Source: Marinomonas lutimaris (GTDB taxonomy: Bacteria > Pseudomonadota > Gammaproteobacteria > Pseudomonadales > Marinomonadaceae). Taken from it: a stretch of 64,000 bases of DNA. The DNA lies in assembly GCF_019426345.1 (NCBI RefSeq), contig NZ_JAHLLW010000007.1, positions 141,118-205,117 on the forward strand. Direction: 5' to 3'. A program made the translations under genes and the position numbers. The notes below the pieces were generated by a model. That model was not told where the DNA came from. It was given only the letters and a program-made list of their open reading frames with translations, and made no database searches. Positions 1-9,355 of this stretch are shown piece by piece (the stretch's first letter is position 1; every line of letters starts with the position of its first letter).

Positions 1-2
1 TG

Positions 3-866
3 GGCGTTGGAGCATTGCAAATCGTCTTAGATAAAGGCAATGATTTAGATTGGTTCGCAAATAACTGGATTATTGGTGGGGCAGTATTTGCCGCCATCAT
101 GCTGACATTTATGGTTATTTGGGAGTTAACAGATGATCATCCGGCAATTAATCTTCGTTTGTTTTTAAATCGAAATTTTTGTATCGGTACCATTTTGCTG
201 ACATTGGGTTATGGCGGTTTTTTTAGTCTTAACCTCATTCTTCCGCAGTGGCTTCAGACTCAAATGGGTTATACCGCATTATGGGCAGGATTAGCGGCTG
301 CGCCAATGGGTGTTTTACCGCTATTAATGTCGCCTTTTTTGGGTAAATTCGGCAGTCGACTTGATATGCGCTGGTTGGCAGGTGGTTCATTTGTAGTGAT
401 TGGTATAAGTTGTTATTGGCGAACGCTGTTTAATTTAGAGGTCGATTTTACGACGATTGCGTTTATACAGTTGTTTATGGGTATTGGCATCGGCTTATTT
501 TTTATGCCAATGACGACGATTTTGATGGCTGATTTGAATGGTCCTGATATTGCGGATGGAGCCTCTTTGTCTACCTTTATTCGAACGCTTGGAGCGAGCT
601 TTTCATCTTCTTTAACCGCGTGGATATGGGCTCGTAACTCAAGCGCCCATCATTCGGTATTAAGTGAAAATATATCGCAATATAACCCGATAGTGTCACC
701 GCAACTTCAAAACCCAAGCACGGCAAGTCTGATGAGCTTTAATGAAACAGTGACGTCACAAGGCTTAATGCTGTCAACTATCGACCTATTCATGATGCTG
801 ACAGTCTTATTTTTTGTTCTGACACCGTTTGTTTTTTTTACGAAAAAGGCTGCCAGCGGACACTAA
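3..866 (+). CDS. MFS drug efflux transporter, DHA2/EmrB family, C-terminal part (5' end outside window)
   Basis: The open frame runs in from the left edge, so only about 287 C-terminal residues are present; EmrB-type proteins are usually about 500 residues. The first visible residues (GVGALQIVLDKG, then DWF) match the conserved loop after the central helices of EmrB/QacA 14-helix pumps. Downstream there are about six hydrophobic helices, with RLFLNRNF and a glycine-rich GIGIGLFFMP stretch typical of the family. It is an inner-membrane proton-driven exporter, probably partnered with an EmrA-like adaptor upstream, which cannot be seen. A TTG at position 15 is in frame but lies inside the conserved domain and is not the start. 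Substrate unknown. Confidence 0.85.
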   Translation, partial: GVGALQIVLDKGNDLDWFANNWIIGGAVFAAIMLTFMVIWELTDDHPAINLRLFLNRNFCIGTILLTLGYGGFFSLNLILPQWLQTQMGYTALWAGLAAAPMGVLPLLMSPFLGKFGSRLDMRWLAGGSFVVIGISCYWRTLFNLEVDFTTIAFIQLFMGIGIGLFFMPMTTILMADLNGPDIADGASLSTFIRTLGASFSSSLTAWIWARNSSAHHSVLSENISQYNPIVSPQLQNPSTASLMSFNETVTSQGLMLSTIDLFMMLTVLFFVLTPFVFFTKKAASGH

Positions 867-921
867 TTGATAAATCCCGACTTAATATTCATATATTGAT
901 ATATCAGTTCAAGGAGTAATT

Positions 922-964
922 AGCGTTTGATATAGTCTTCATTGATAGATGCATGTCAAACGCT
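922..964. repeat. 9-bp inverted repeat with 25-nt loop between convergent genes
   Basis: AGCGTTTGA (922-930) is matched by TCAAACGCT (956-964). It lies between the MFS gene and the converging racemase gene and overlaps the racemase stop region. No T-run follows on either strand, so a terminator role is only possible. Confidence 0.35.
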
Positions 965-1651
965 TAACGCCTTATCTACAGCGGCTTTAGCGTGAATATA
1001 AGTAGTATCAAATAAAGGCACATCAACGTGTTCTTGCTTGAGTAGTAGAGTAATTTCCGTGCATCCTTCGATAACAGCTTCCGCTCCGCTTTCTTGGAGT
1101 CGATTGACGATATCGATATAAACTTGTCTCGATTCAGGAAGAATTTTGCCAAGGCATAATTCGTCGTAAATAATTCTATGTATGTTGTCCCTGTCTTGCT
1201 TGGATGGAGTGATTACCTCCAAACCATATTGTTCTTCTAATCTCTTAATATAAAAGCCTTCTTCCATCGAATAACGCGTACCGATAAAGCCTACTTTTTG
1301 ATGCTTTTGTTTAACAAGCTCTTTGGCAGTGGCATCGGCAATATGTAGTAAAGGAATTTTTACCGCACTTTGAACAACATCAGCTACCTTGTGCATGGTG
1401 TTGGTTGCGATAAGGATAAAATCAGCTTTAGCTTGTTCTAAACGTTTGGCTTCTGCAGCGAGGATTTCCCCTAATTGAGTCCAATCGCCTTGATGTTGCA
1501 ACCGCTCAATCTCGGCAAAATCAACACTGGATAAAATAATCTTGGCTGAATGCAGCCCGCCTAACTTTTGTTTAGTCATCTTATTGATATTTTGGTAGTA
1601 CAAAGCGGAAGACTCCCAGCTCATGCCACCAATAATGCCGATTGTTTTCAT
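956..1651 (-). CDS. Aspartate/glutamate racemase family protein
   Basis: Cofactor-independent amino-acid racemase, 231 residues, the usual size for aspartate racemases. The N-terminus MKTIGIIGGMSWESS is the family hallmark. The two catalytic cysteines expected in this fold would be replaced or supplied by the TNTMH motif (around residue 83) and EGCTEITLL near residue 195. The first family cysteine position reads threonine here (IATNTMHK), as in the YgeA-like branch, so activity may be on a substrate other than aspartate. The start at 1651 is chosen over the in-frame ATG at 1684 because AAAGGA sits 8-10 nt upstream and the family N-terminus begins there. It converges with the MFS gene. Cytoplasmic. 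Confidence 0.85.
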   Translation of the reverse strand: MKTIGIIGGMSWESSALYYQNINKMTKQKLGGLHSAKIILSSVDFAEIERLQHQGDWTQLGEILAAEAKRLEQAKADFILIATNTMHKVADVVQSAVKIPLLHIADATAKELVKQKHQKVGFIGTRYSMEEGFYIKRLEEQYGLEVITPSKQDRDNIHRIIYDELCLGKILPESRQVYIDIVNRLQESGAEAVIEGCTEITLLLKQEHVDVPLFDTTYIHAKAAVDKALSV

Positions 1652-1766
1652 GCTCGAATCCTTTGTTTCCCATTCTGAATACATAAAGTCTAACGAGCTT
1701 ATTCAATGGCTGTAATGTACAGATAATGAAATAAGTGAAGCGGACTGTAATGCGACAATAACCTTT

Positions 1767-2222
1767 TTACAGGCTACGAGTCATAAATACGCTATAAGGA
1801 TCTAGCTTATAGTCGGCAAAAGGACCGCACTCAATAAAGTCGTGTTTTGCGTAAAGTTTTCTTGCTGGCGCAAAGAAATCTTGCGATCCGGTTTCTAGAC
1901 TTATTTTGTTAAGACCTTTCTTTTTTGCGGCTTCAAGAATATGGCGGAGCAGCGTCGAAGCAACGCCTTTGTTACGGGCAGCGCTGGTGGTGCGCATGGA
2001 CTTAATTTCAGCGTGTGTTTCGTCTAACGTTTTAAGCGCTCCACAGCCGAGTAATTGCTTATCTTCCCAAACCGTCCAGAAGGTAATGTTCGGCTTTTTT
2101 AACCCATCGAAATCTAATGCAAAAACGCATTCAGGCGGCGATGCAGCAAACATATCTTCAAGGTGTTCTGTGAGTATTTTTTTGACTTCTGTGCCAGATA
2201 AATCGTCCACTTTTATTTCCAC
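1767..2222 (-). CDS. GNAT family N-acetyltransferase (YsnE/PhnO-like)
   Basis: 151 residues, one GNAT domain. The acetyl-CoA binding motif A is visible as IKSMRTTSAARNKGVASTLL (about residues 73-92), followed by LETGSQDFFAPARKLYAKHDF, typical of motif B and the 'GF' turn. The SLETG and PARKLY pattern resembles the YsnE group of small-molecule acetyltransferases. Substrate not predictable. It starts with GTG; an AGGGGA ribosome binding site lies about 5 nt upstream. A 14-bp perfect hairpin lies immediately upstream and its 3' arm reaches this binding site (separate entry). It follows the effector-like gene on the same strand. Confidence 0.82.
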   Translation of the reverse strand: MEIKVDDLSGTEVKKILTEHLEDMFAASPPECVFALDFDGLKKPNITFWTVWEDKQLLGCGALKTLDETHAEIKSMRTTSAARNKGVASTLLRHILEAAKKKGLNKISLETGSQDFFAPARKLYAKHDFIECGPFADYKLDPYSVFMTRSL

Positions 2223-2229
2223 TTCCTTC

Positions 2230-2270
2230 CCCTATACGATAAAACTTTGTTTGAACTTTATCGTATAGGG
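2230..2270 (-). promoter_or_regulatory. 14-bp perfect hairpin before the GNAT start codon
   Basis: Arms 2230-2243 (CCCTATACGATAAA) and 2257-2270 are exact reverse complements with a 13-nt loop. In the minus-strand transcript the 3' arm ends in TATAGGG, which overlaps the AGGGGA ribosome binding site of the GTG-start acetyltransferase gene. No U-tract follows, so it is not a simple intrinsic terminator of the upstream gene (stop at 2308). It could be an mRNA structure hiding the ribosome binding site or a protein-binding dyad. Confidence 0.55.
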
Positions 2271-2307
2271 TGTCTTTTGTCTGCTAGTTTTGCTCTATCC
2301 ATCACCT

Positions 2308-3717
2308 CTAAATAGGAGGGCGTTCTAGCAAGCTTGAGTAGGCCTTTACAAAGTCTTCTTTGCTCATGGCCATGGCTTCCAGATCAGGTAATATACCATC
2401 TTTAAATGGTGGCATTTCTATGCCTAATGCTTCGCTCATGGCTCTGGCACAATATTCGGCTTTGGCGGCGCTGCCGCGAAAATCTGGGCAGGAGTTGGTG
2501 ACCCACCAATGCATTTCTGCGATTTTGTCCATGCTTTCTGACGGTGACAATTCTCCCGACATGGCTTCTTGAAAGCTCGATTCAATATGATTCATGATTT
2601 CATTTATTTGGAAGCCTGCGGTGTGATGAATAGTGCCTAGACGTATCGGTTCATTGATTTTTGAGTCGGGCGGAGTGCTAAGATAGATATGATTAAGGTC
2701 AACTTCATTGTTACCTAATTGGGAGAAATCCGTATAGTTAAGGTTTTCTCCACCGTCTTCGGAGTGCCATTTTTCGACTGGAATACCATAGTGTTCGGCT
2801 TTCTCGATAAATCTATCTTTCATATAAGCGTATGGGCCGTCGCTATGCAGTGGCGTAATATAAAGACCATTACTGAACTTTTCTAATGAACGGGGAAGTA
2901 TAAAATTTTGCAGATCGGGCGCTTGCTTATTTTTAATGGTGCTTAAACGCCAGTCCGTCGCATCGCGCCAAAGCTGTCGATAGCTGGTTATTTGACCTTC
3001 TTTGATGTGTTTTCCTGAGCCCCTTGCATGGCGCCACATACTGCTACTGTAGGCTTGGTTGTCAGGTGAACTGGAGTTATCCAAGCTTTTATTTGGCCAC
3101 CGTGCTGCGCCAGTCAGTCTTATTTCATCAATAGAGGCTGTAGGTCGGGGGACAGGTCCTGGGAGTTTCAAACCTGGGATGCCTGGCTGGTTTAATGAAA
3201 CGGACACACGGCCTTTACCCATTCCGATGTTATTATCGGCTTGTTGGATGAGTTCTTTTGTGGTGTTTGACTCCTTCATGAAATAGCGCACATAACCGAG
3301 GTTTTCATGGATTTTGTCAGCTAATTTATCCATTTTTGATGCTTTCGAAGAGGCATGGCCTAAGTTGATTTTGTGGCTGCCTTCTATGTCAGTAAAACTT
3401 AAGTTGAGATTACCTTTTTTATCTCTCTCTAAGAGTACAACTTTATCTGGTGTGTTTTGTGGCGTGTCAGACTGCTTGTTTAGCATAAGCCATATAGGAG
3501 GGTGTTTTTTATCAGACATGCGACTAAGAACTGATTTTAAATCCGCGGCTTCATAAATAGTGCCTGACTTCAGTTGTACGTCTTTGGAAATAGGGAGACT
3601 GTCTTTAGGTGCTGTTAAAAGGTTTAATTTTGGCAATTCTGTTGAGGGCTTATTGCCTTTTGCTGCAGCAGTATGATGGCTCTGCATATTTAAGTTTGCC
3701 ATGATCTTATTTAACAT
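2308..3717 (-). CDS. Unrecognised 469-residue protein, effector-like
   Basis: I do not recognise a named family. There is no signal peptide or membrane segment. The first 60 residues are polar and rich in Ser, Thr, Asn, Lys and Pro, as in proteins secreted without a cleaved signal. A central proline/glycine linker (LNQPGIPGLKLPGPVPRP, about residues 175-192) separates an N-terminal from a C-terminal half. Near the end, HWW (H403) is followed by P and then RGSAAKAE (R414), and GILPDLEAMA; this His...Arg-Gly-Ser arrangement resembles, by eye, C-terminal catalytic blocks of some toxins and effectors, but that is inference. The ATG at 3717 has AGGAGA at good spacing. Stand-alone gene; no chaperone or secretion gene is adjacent. 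It could instead be an ordinary cytoplasmic enzyme. Confidence 0.6.
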   Translation of the reverse strand: MLNKIMANLNMQSHHTAAAKGNKPSTELPKLNLLTAPKDSLPISKDVQLKSGTIYEAADLKSVLSRMSDKKHPPIWLMLNKQSDTPQNTPDKVVLLERDKKGNLNLSFTDIEGSHKINLGHASSKASKMDKLADKIHENLGYVRYFMKESNTTKELIQQADNNIGMGKGRVSVSLNQPGIPGLKLPGPVPRPTASIDEIRLTGAARWPNKSLDNSSSPDNQAYSSSMWRHARGSGKHIKEGQITSYRQLWRDATDWRLSTIKNKQAPDLQNFILPRSLEKFSNGLYITPLHSDGPYAYMKDRFIEKAEHYGIPVEKWHSEDGGENLNYTDFSQLGNNEVDLNHIYLSTPPDSKINEPIRLGTIHHTAGFQINEIMNHIESSFQEAMSGELSPSESMDKIAEMHWWVTNSCPDFRGSAAKAEYCARAMSEALGIEMPPFKDGILPDLEAMAMSKEDFVKAYSSLLERPPI

Positions 3718-3838
3718 CTTCGTTTTCTCCTATGACGACACGCGAGATAATAAGTGGACGAAGTGTTGCTATCGTTCCCTTGGTAAAGGTAATAAGTTTG
3801 TGTGAATATGGACGGCAGATAGTAAGGAGTTATGAATA

Positions 3839-4300
3839 ATGGCGAACATCCTGTTACGACCAGCTAATGAGCAAGATGCGGATTGTCTATTTAAATGGCG
3901 CAATGATCCAGAAACCCGTCATGCATCCCATAACACCGATGAAGTCGTGTTGGAATCACATTTTACATGGTTAAAAGCATCCTTGAGTAATCCTGAGAAA
4001 AGGCTTTTGTGGATAGCGGAAGTAGATGGCATCGCGGTTGGGTCTTGTCGAGCGGATAGGGTGGGAGACGCGTGGGAATTATCGTGGACAATTGCCCCAG
4101 AAGCTCGCGGAAAAGGCTTTGCTCATGACATGTTGTCTAAATTGGTGAGTTACTTTGATGAGCCACTGTTAGCTGAAGTCAAAGCGGATAATATAGCCTC
4201 TATTAAAGTGGCAGAGCGTTCTGGCTTTGTTTTAAAAAAGAGCGTCAAAAAAGGCGGCAATACGTTAATTTATAGCCGTCAACCACCCCAGAAATCTTAG
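3839..4300 (+). CDS. GNAT family N-acetyltransferase (RimJ/PseH-like)
   Basis: 153 residues. LRPANEQDADCLFKWRNDPETR at the N-terminus is the W-R-N-D-P signature of RimJ/RimL and nucleotide-sugar acetyltransferases (PseH, spore-coat polysaccharide type). Motif A is WTIAPEARGKGFAHDML, followed by VKADNIASIKVAERSGF. The likely role is acetylation of an amino group on a protein N-terminus or sugar; neighbours give no hint. The start has AAGGAG 9 nt upstream. Divergent from the effector-like gene, with a 121-bp gap. Confidence 0.8.
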   Translation: MANILLRPANEQDADCLFKWRNDPETRHASHNTDEVVLESHFTWLKASLSNPEKRLLWIAEVDGIAVGSCRADRVGDAWELSWTIAPEARGKGFAHDMLSKLVSYFDEPLLAEVKADNIASIKVAERSGFVLKKSVKKGGNTLIYSRQPPQKS

Positions 4301-4317
4301 CAAATTTAGGTTAGAGA

Positions 4318-4581
4318 TTAATCATCAAAGCGAATGCGGACTTTCGGTTCGTCTGGCTTTTTCTCGGTCGGTTTACGCAAAGGATCGACCAACTTTTCAA
4401 GGCCATTGATTTTTATTTCCAGCGCGAGCTGCAACCATTGCCCTAAATTGCCATTCGGCCAACCTTCGTGGGCAAACCAAAGTAAATAGGCTTCCGGTAG
4501 ATCAATCAAAACACGACCTTGGTATTTACCAAATGGCATGGTTTGACGAGCAACTTGGACGAGATCTTCTTGTGAAAACAT
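4318..4581 (-). CDS. DUF3820 family protein
   Basis: 87 residues. MPFGKYQGRVLIDLPEAYLL and the W-F-A-H-E-G-W-P segment are the core of DUF3820, a small soluble family found in many gammaproteobacteria and described in Pseudomonas as a putative quorum-sensing-regulated virulence factor. Function unknown. The C-terminal tail is charged (EKKPDEPKVRIRFDD). It converges with the preceding GNAT gene, 17 bp apart. Confidence 0.85.
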   Translation of the reverse strand: MFSQEDLVQVARQTMPFGKYQGRVLIDLPEAYLLWFAHEGWPNGNLGQWLQLALEIKINGLEKLVDPLRKPTEKKPDEPKVRIRFDD

Positions 4582-4640
4582 GGGCTTCGCTTAATGATGC
4601 TTAAGAATGAGTATGTGGAGCGTATTTAACCATACGTGAG

Positions 4641-5531
4641 TTATTTGGCAAATGGCGGATCTTGTTTAAAGCGTTGAATCAAATAGTCACAAATACTCTG
4701 TAGCTTCGGCGATGGCTGACGTACCTTGGGGTAAACCAGCCAAACACCGCTGTAGGGATACTGATATTGCGTTAACAAGGGGATGAGCTTGCCACTGGCA
4801 AGGTCGTCGCCGACGTAATAGTCTGGTAGCTGAGCAATTCCCAAGCCTTTTCTAACCGCATCTAGTAAAGCTGGGCCTGAATTACTGCGCCAGTTACTGC
4901 TCACTTTTACTTCTTTACGTTGCCCATCTTGCTGAAACAACCAGTGGGTTTTTGAACCAATTAGACAGCTGTGTTTGCTTAATTCCGCCAGCGTGTGCGG
5001 CATGCCGTGTTGGTCTATGTATTCCCGCGATGCACAAAGGTATTCCTCACGGTCACATAAACGCCGCGATAAATGGCTGGAGTCCTTCATGGCGCCCATG
5101 CGAATAGCAAGATCGTAACCTTCCTCTATCAAATCTACCGAGCGGTTCGTTAGATGAAAATCTAGCTCTATCTTTGGGTGGCTTAGTAAAAAATCATTCA
5201 TTAATGGTGCAATGTAACGTTCGCCAAAGGTCGTGGCGCAGGTCATTTTAAATGAGCCTATTGGCGCTTGATTGAGCGTGGAAATGACTTCTTCGGCGCT
5301 ACTTAACGCTTCTGGCAAACCGCGACAATGCTGATAGTAAAGCTCACCCGCTTCGCTTAAACGAATACGGCGCGTGGTACGAAACAGCAGGGTGGTTTCA
5401 AGCTCCGCCTCTAGTTGGGTGATCAATCGACTAATGTGCGAAGCGGATACGCTCAGTTTGACTGCGGCGGCTGAAAAGCTGCCTTGTCTGACAACTTCGA
5501 CGAACGCTTCCATGGCTTCCCAGTTTTTCAT
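4641..5531 (-). CDS. LysR-family transcriptional regulator, divergent from adhC
   Basis: 296 residues. An N-terminal winged helix-turn-helix (about 1-60, with GSFSAAAVKLSVSASHISRLI) is followed by a LysR substrate-binding domain. The LFRTTRRIRLSEAG block is typical of the CrgA/DsdC-like LysR group. It is transcribed away from adhC-fghA, which suggests it controls formaldehyde or aldehyde detoxification in response to an aldehyde-derived signal; this is inference from position. A strong palindrome lies in the shared intergenic region. Confidence 0.88.
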   Translation of the reverse strand: MKNWEAMEAFVEVVRQGSFSAAAVKLSVSASHISRLITQLEAELETTLLFRTTRRIRLSEAGELYYQHCRGLPEALSSAEEVISTLNQAPIGSFKMTCATTFGERYIAPLMNDFLLSHPKIELDFHLTNRSVDLIEEGYDLAIRMGAMKDSSHLSRRLCDREEYLCASREYIDQHGMPHTLAELSKHSCLIGSKTHWLFQQDGQRKEVKVSSNWRSNSGPALLDAVRKGLGIAQLPDYYVGDDLASGKLIPLLTQYQYPYSGVWLVYPKVRQPSPKLQSICDYLIQRFKQDPPFAK

Positions 5532-5606
5532 AGTCTTTTTGTACCGATAGATAAAGGTTTAGCTTGATGCTTGAGTTGTTACATTATAACCAAATAAAAG
5601 ATTTTT

Positions 5607-5640
5607 AAAATGATTGTTGCTGTATAGCAATAATCATTTT
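5607..5640. promoter_or_regulatory. Near-perfect 34-bp palindrome, candidate LysR operator
   Basis: Arms 5607-5621 (AAAATGATTGTTGCT) and 5626-5640 are reverse complements except for one base, with a 4-nt centre. It sits midway between the divergent LysR start (5531) and adhC start (5725), which is where a LysR regulator would bind; the TTGC...GCAA core fits the T-N11-A rule. Confidence 0.6.
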
Positions 5641-5664
5641 CCAAATTGGGGATTATCCTTGTAA

Positions 5665-6840
<1,176 letters not shown>

Positions 6841-6861
6841 TCGAAATCACACCGTTTTGAT

Positions 6862-6885
6862 AAGCCCGCTAAGCGGGCTTTTTTA
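6862..6885 (+). terminator. Rho-independent terminator after adhC
   Basis: AAGCCCGC-TAA-GCGGGCTT followed by a run of Ts, 22 bp after the adhC stop. It lies between adhC and fghA, so it may attenuate fghA expression instead of fully separating the two genes. Confidence 0.85.
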
Positions 6886-6905
6886 ACACAGCTAAGGAGA
6901 CAGCT

Positions 6906-7736
6906 ATGGAATTGTTATCCAGCACCAAAAGCTTCGGCGGTTGGTTGAAGCGTTACAAGCATGAAAGCTTGTCAGTGAAAAGCGAAATGACCTTTGCTAT
7001 TTACCTACCTCCACAAGCAGAAACGCAAAAAGTGCCAGTCTTGTATTGGCTGTCAGGTTTGACTTGTAATGACGAAAACTTCACACAGAAAGCGGGCGCT
7101 TTTCGCAAAGCAGCAGAATTAGGTTTAGCCATTGTTTGTCCAGATACCAGCCCACGCGGCACGGATTATCCAAACGAGCATGAAAGCTACGACTTTGGTT
7201 CTGCGGCAGGGTTTTATATCAATGCGACGGTTGAACCTTATTCGAATACTTACCACATGTATGATTACGTGGTTCAAGAATTGCCGCATTTGGTAGAAGC
7301 CAACTTCCCTGTGACCGACAAGCGTTCTATCTTTGGTCACTCAATGGGTGGTCACGGCGCTTTGATTTGCGCGTTGAAGAACCCAGGCAAGTATCAATCT
7401 GTTTCAGCGTTCGCACCGATCGTTAATCCAACTAACTGTCCTTGGGGCGAAAAAGCCTTTACTGGATACTTGGGTGAAGACAAAGCCACTTGGAACGAAT
7501 GGGATGCGACTTTGCTAATCGAGAAGGCAAGTGAGCGTTTGCCTTTGTTCATTGACCAAGGCGAAGCGGATAACTTCTTGGTAGAACAACTTAAGCCAGA
7601 AGCCCTAGAAGCGGCCTGTGAAAAAGCCGGACATCCGATTACGCTACGCCGTCAACCTGGCTATGACCACAGCTACTTCTTCATCGCCAGCTTTATCGAC
7701 GATCACCTAGAGCATCACTCCAGAGCCTTGAGTTAG
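6906..7736 (+). CDS. fghA: S-formylglutathione hydrolase
   Basis: 276 residues, esterase D family alpha/beta hydrolase. It hydrolyses S-formylglutathione to formate and glutathione, the second step of glutathione-dependent formaldehyde oxidation. The nucleophile elbow GHSMGG gives Ser146; the rest of the triad is Asp222 (EADNF) and His255 (GYDHSYFF). The YWLSGLTC block and the CPDTSPRG loop are family hallmarks. A good ribosome binding site (AAGGAG) precedes the start. It is 65 bp from adhC. Cytoplasmic. Confidence 0.96.
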   Translation: MELLSSTKSFGGWLKRYKHESLSVKSEMTFAIYLPPQAETQKVPVLYWLSGLTCNDENFTQKAGAFRKAAELGLAIVCPDTSPRGTDYPNEHESYDFGSAAGFYINATVEPYSNTYHMYDYVVQELPHLVEANFPVTDKRSIFGHSMGGHGALICALKNPGKYQSVSAFAPIVNPTNCPWGEKAFTGYLGEDKATWNEWDATLLIEKASERLPLFIDQGEADNFLVEQLKPEALEAACEKAGHPITLRRQPGYDHSYFFIASFIDDHLEHHSRALS

Positions 7737-7764
7737 CACTTAGTTTTCTCTATTGGAACTGACA

Positions 7765-7789
7765 AAAGCGAGCCGCGGCTCGCTTTTTT
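7765..7789. terminator. Bidirectional terminator between fghA and cobQ
   Basis: AAAGCGAGCC-GC-GGCTCGCTTT is a 10-bp GC-rich stem with Ts on both strands; it ends inside the cobQ stop codon. It fits as shared terminator of the convergent fghA and cobQ transcripts. Confidence 0.85.
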
Positions 7790-9290
7790 ATTGTTGGAAG
7801 TTTTGACACTGTTCAATTAGTGCATCGATGTTCATATTTTGTTCTGTACTGTCGGCAAGTCGGTCAATTTCTTTGTCGCGGAATTGGTCGTAGTCAAATG
7901 CTGCAGCTTGGTCGACACCCGCCCAGTTGAGTAGGGCTTGTAGGGCGTCTGGGTGATCGAAGACACCATGTAGATAAGTGCCGATGATTTGACCATCTGG
8001 TGATATGTAGCCTTCTTTCTCGCTGTTTTCTTTGTTCTTTCCATCATCTAAGAGAGCGAAATGCGCAATCTGTGTTTCATCGGTAAAGCGTGAAACCCCT
8101 GAATGAATTTCATAGCCTGTCACTTGAGCATTTGCTGCGAAAGCGAGTTGCCCTTGGCGTTGCTTAAGCTGTTTCTCTTCTTTTAGGACGGTTTCCATGG
8201 GAATAAAGCCAAAACCTGTAGATCGCGTGTTAGCGTGTTGGTTTTCTAGTCCTAGTGGATCCAGCAGTTGTTCGCCGAGCATTTGATACCCGCCGCAAAT
8301 CCCGATGACTTTGCCGCCATATCGTAAGTGTTTGTTGAGGTAGTCTTCCCAGCCTTCTTGACGTAAATAGGCGAGGTCGCTTTGTACGCTTTTGCTGCCA
8401 GGTAAAATAACCAAGTCAGCAGGTGGAATGGTTTCGTTGGCGCCTACTAGGGTGACTTGAACTTCTGGATGAAGGCGCAGAGCGTCCCAGTCTGTGTGGT
8501 TGCTGGTGCGCGGCATGATCGGTATGACGATGTTTAGTTTGGCCTTGCTGTCTGCTTTAATGGGGCTTTTGGCAACGGCGTCTTCGGATTCTAAATGGAA
8601 ACCTTTTAAGAAGGGCAGCACCCCTAAGACAGGTTTGCCTGTGCGTTCTTCAAGCCAATCTAGGCCAGACTGCAATAAGCTGATGTCGCCACGGAAACGG
8701 TTTATCACAAAGCCAATGACTCTATCTTGCTCACTTGGGCTAAGCAAATCCAGCGTTCCAACGAGGTGAGCGAACACGCCACCTTTGTCTATGTCGGCAA
8801 TGATGATAACAGGGCAATCAATGCTTTCAGCAAAGCCCATATTGGCGATATCACGAGCGCGTAAGTTTATTTCCGCTGGGCTGCCAGCGCCTTCAATTAA
8901 GACAGCTTGGTATTGTTCGGCTAAGCGATGATAAGAATCCAATGCGGCGACTTTGGCGATGCTTTTGTATTCGTGATAGCCAACCGCGTTCATGTTGCCC
9001 ACGGCTTTGCCTTGGATGATGACTTGCGCCCCGGTGTCTGTATTGGGTTTGAGTAGAATGGGGTTCATATCTACTTGCGGTTCTAACCCGGCTGCATAGG
9101 CCTGTACCGCTTGTGCTCGACCAATTTCATTACCGTCTTTGGTGACCGCGCTGTTTAATGCCATGTTTTGCGGTTTGAAGGGCGCAACGGAAATGCCTCG
9201 ACGATAAAATAAACGACATAATGCCGTGACTAGGGTGCTTTTTCCGGCATCCGAGGTGGTTCCTTGGATCATTAAACTAAAGGCTGGCAT
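7788..9290 (-). CDS. cobQ: Cobyric acid synthase
   Basis: 500 residues. It amidates the b, d, e and g side chains of adenosylcobyrinic a,c-diamide with glutamine and ATP. The N-terminal dethiobiotin-synthetase-like ATPase shows [41 protein letters not shown] is a CobQ signature. The C-terminal class I amidotransferase domain has the Cys nucleophile in [11 protein letters not shown] and a His in YLHGVFDH. It is divergent from cobD-cobC-cobU with only 65 bp between starts, so both cobalamin transcripts must share that short control region. Confidence 0.96.
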   Translation of the reverse strand: MPAFSLMIQGTTSDAGKSTLVTALCRLFYRRGISVAPFKPQNMALNSAVTKDGNEIGRAQAVQAYAAGLEPQVDMNPILLKPNTDTGAQVIIQGKAVGNMNAVGYHEYKSIAKVAALDSYHRLAEQYQAVLIEGAGSPAEINLRARDIANMGFAESIDCPVIIIADIDKGGVFAHLVGTLDLLSPSEQDRVIGFVINRFRGDISLLQSGLDWLEERTGKPVLGVLPFLKGFHLESEDAVAKSPIKADSKAKLNIVIPIMPRTSNHTDWDALRLHPEVQVTLVGANETIPPADLVILPGSKSVQSDLAYLRQEGWEDYLNKHLRYGGKVIGICGGYQMLGEQLLDPLGLENQHANTRSTGFGFIPMETVLKEEKQLKQRQGQLAFAANAQVTGYEIHSGVSRFTDETQIAHFALLDDGKNKENSEKEGYISPDGQIIGTYLHGVFDHPDALQALLNWAGVDQAAAFDYDQFRDKEIDRLADSTEQNMNIDALIEQCQNFQQ

Positions 9291-9355
9291 TCAGTATCAT
9301 CACGCTTTGAATCAATAAGGTGATAGAATTCTACCTGACCTATTCACCTTGTTAA

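Noticed and set aside
1906..2268. 120-codon plus-strand frame opposite the GNAT gene
   Set aside because: It is the antisense shadow of a well-supported acetyltransferase and has no ribosome binding site or family match.
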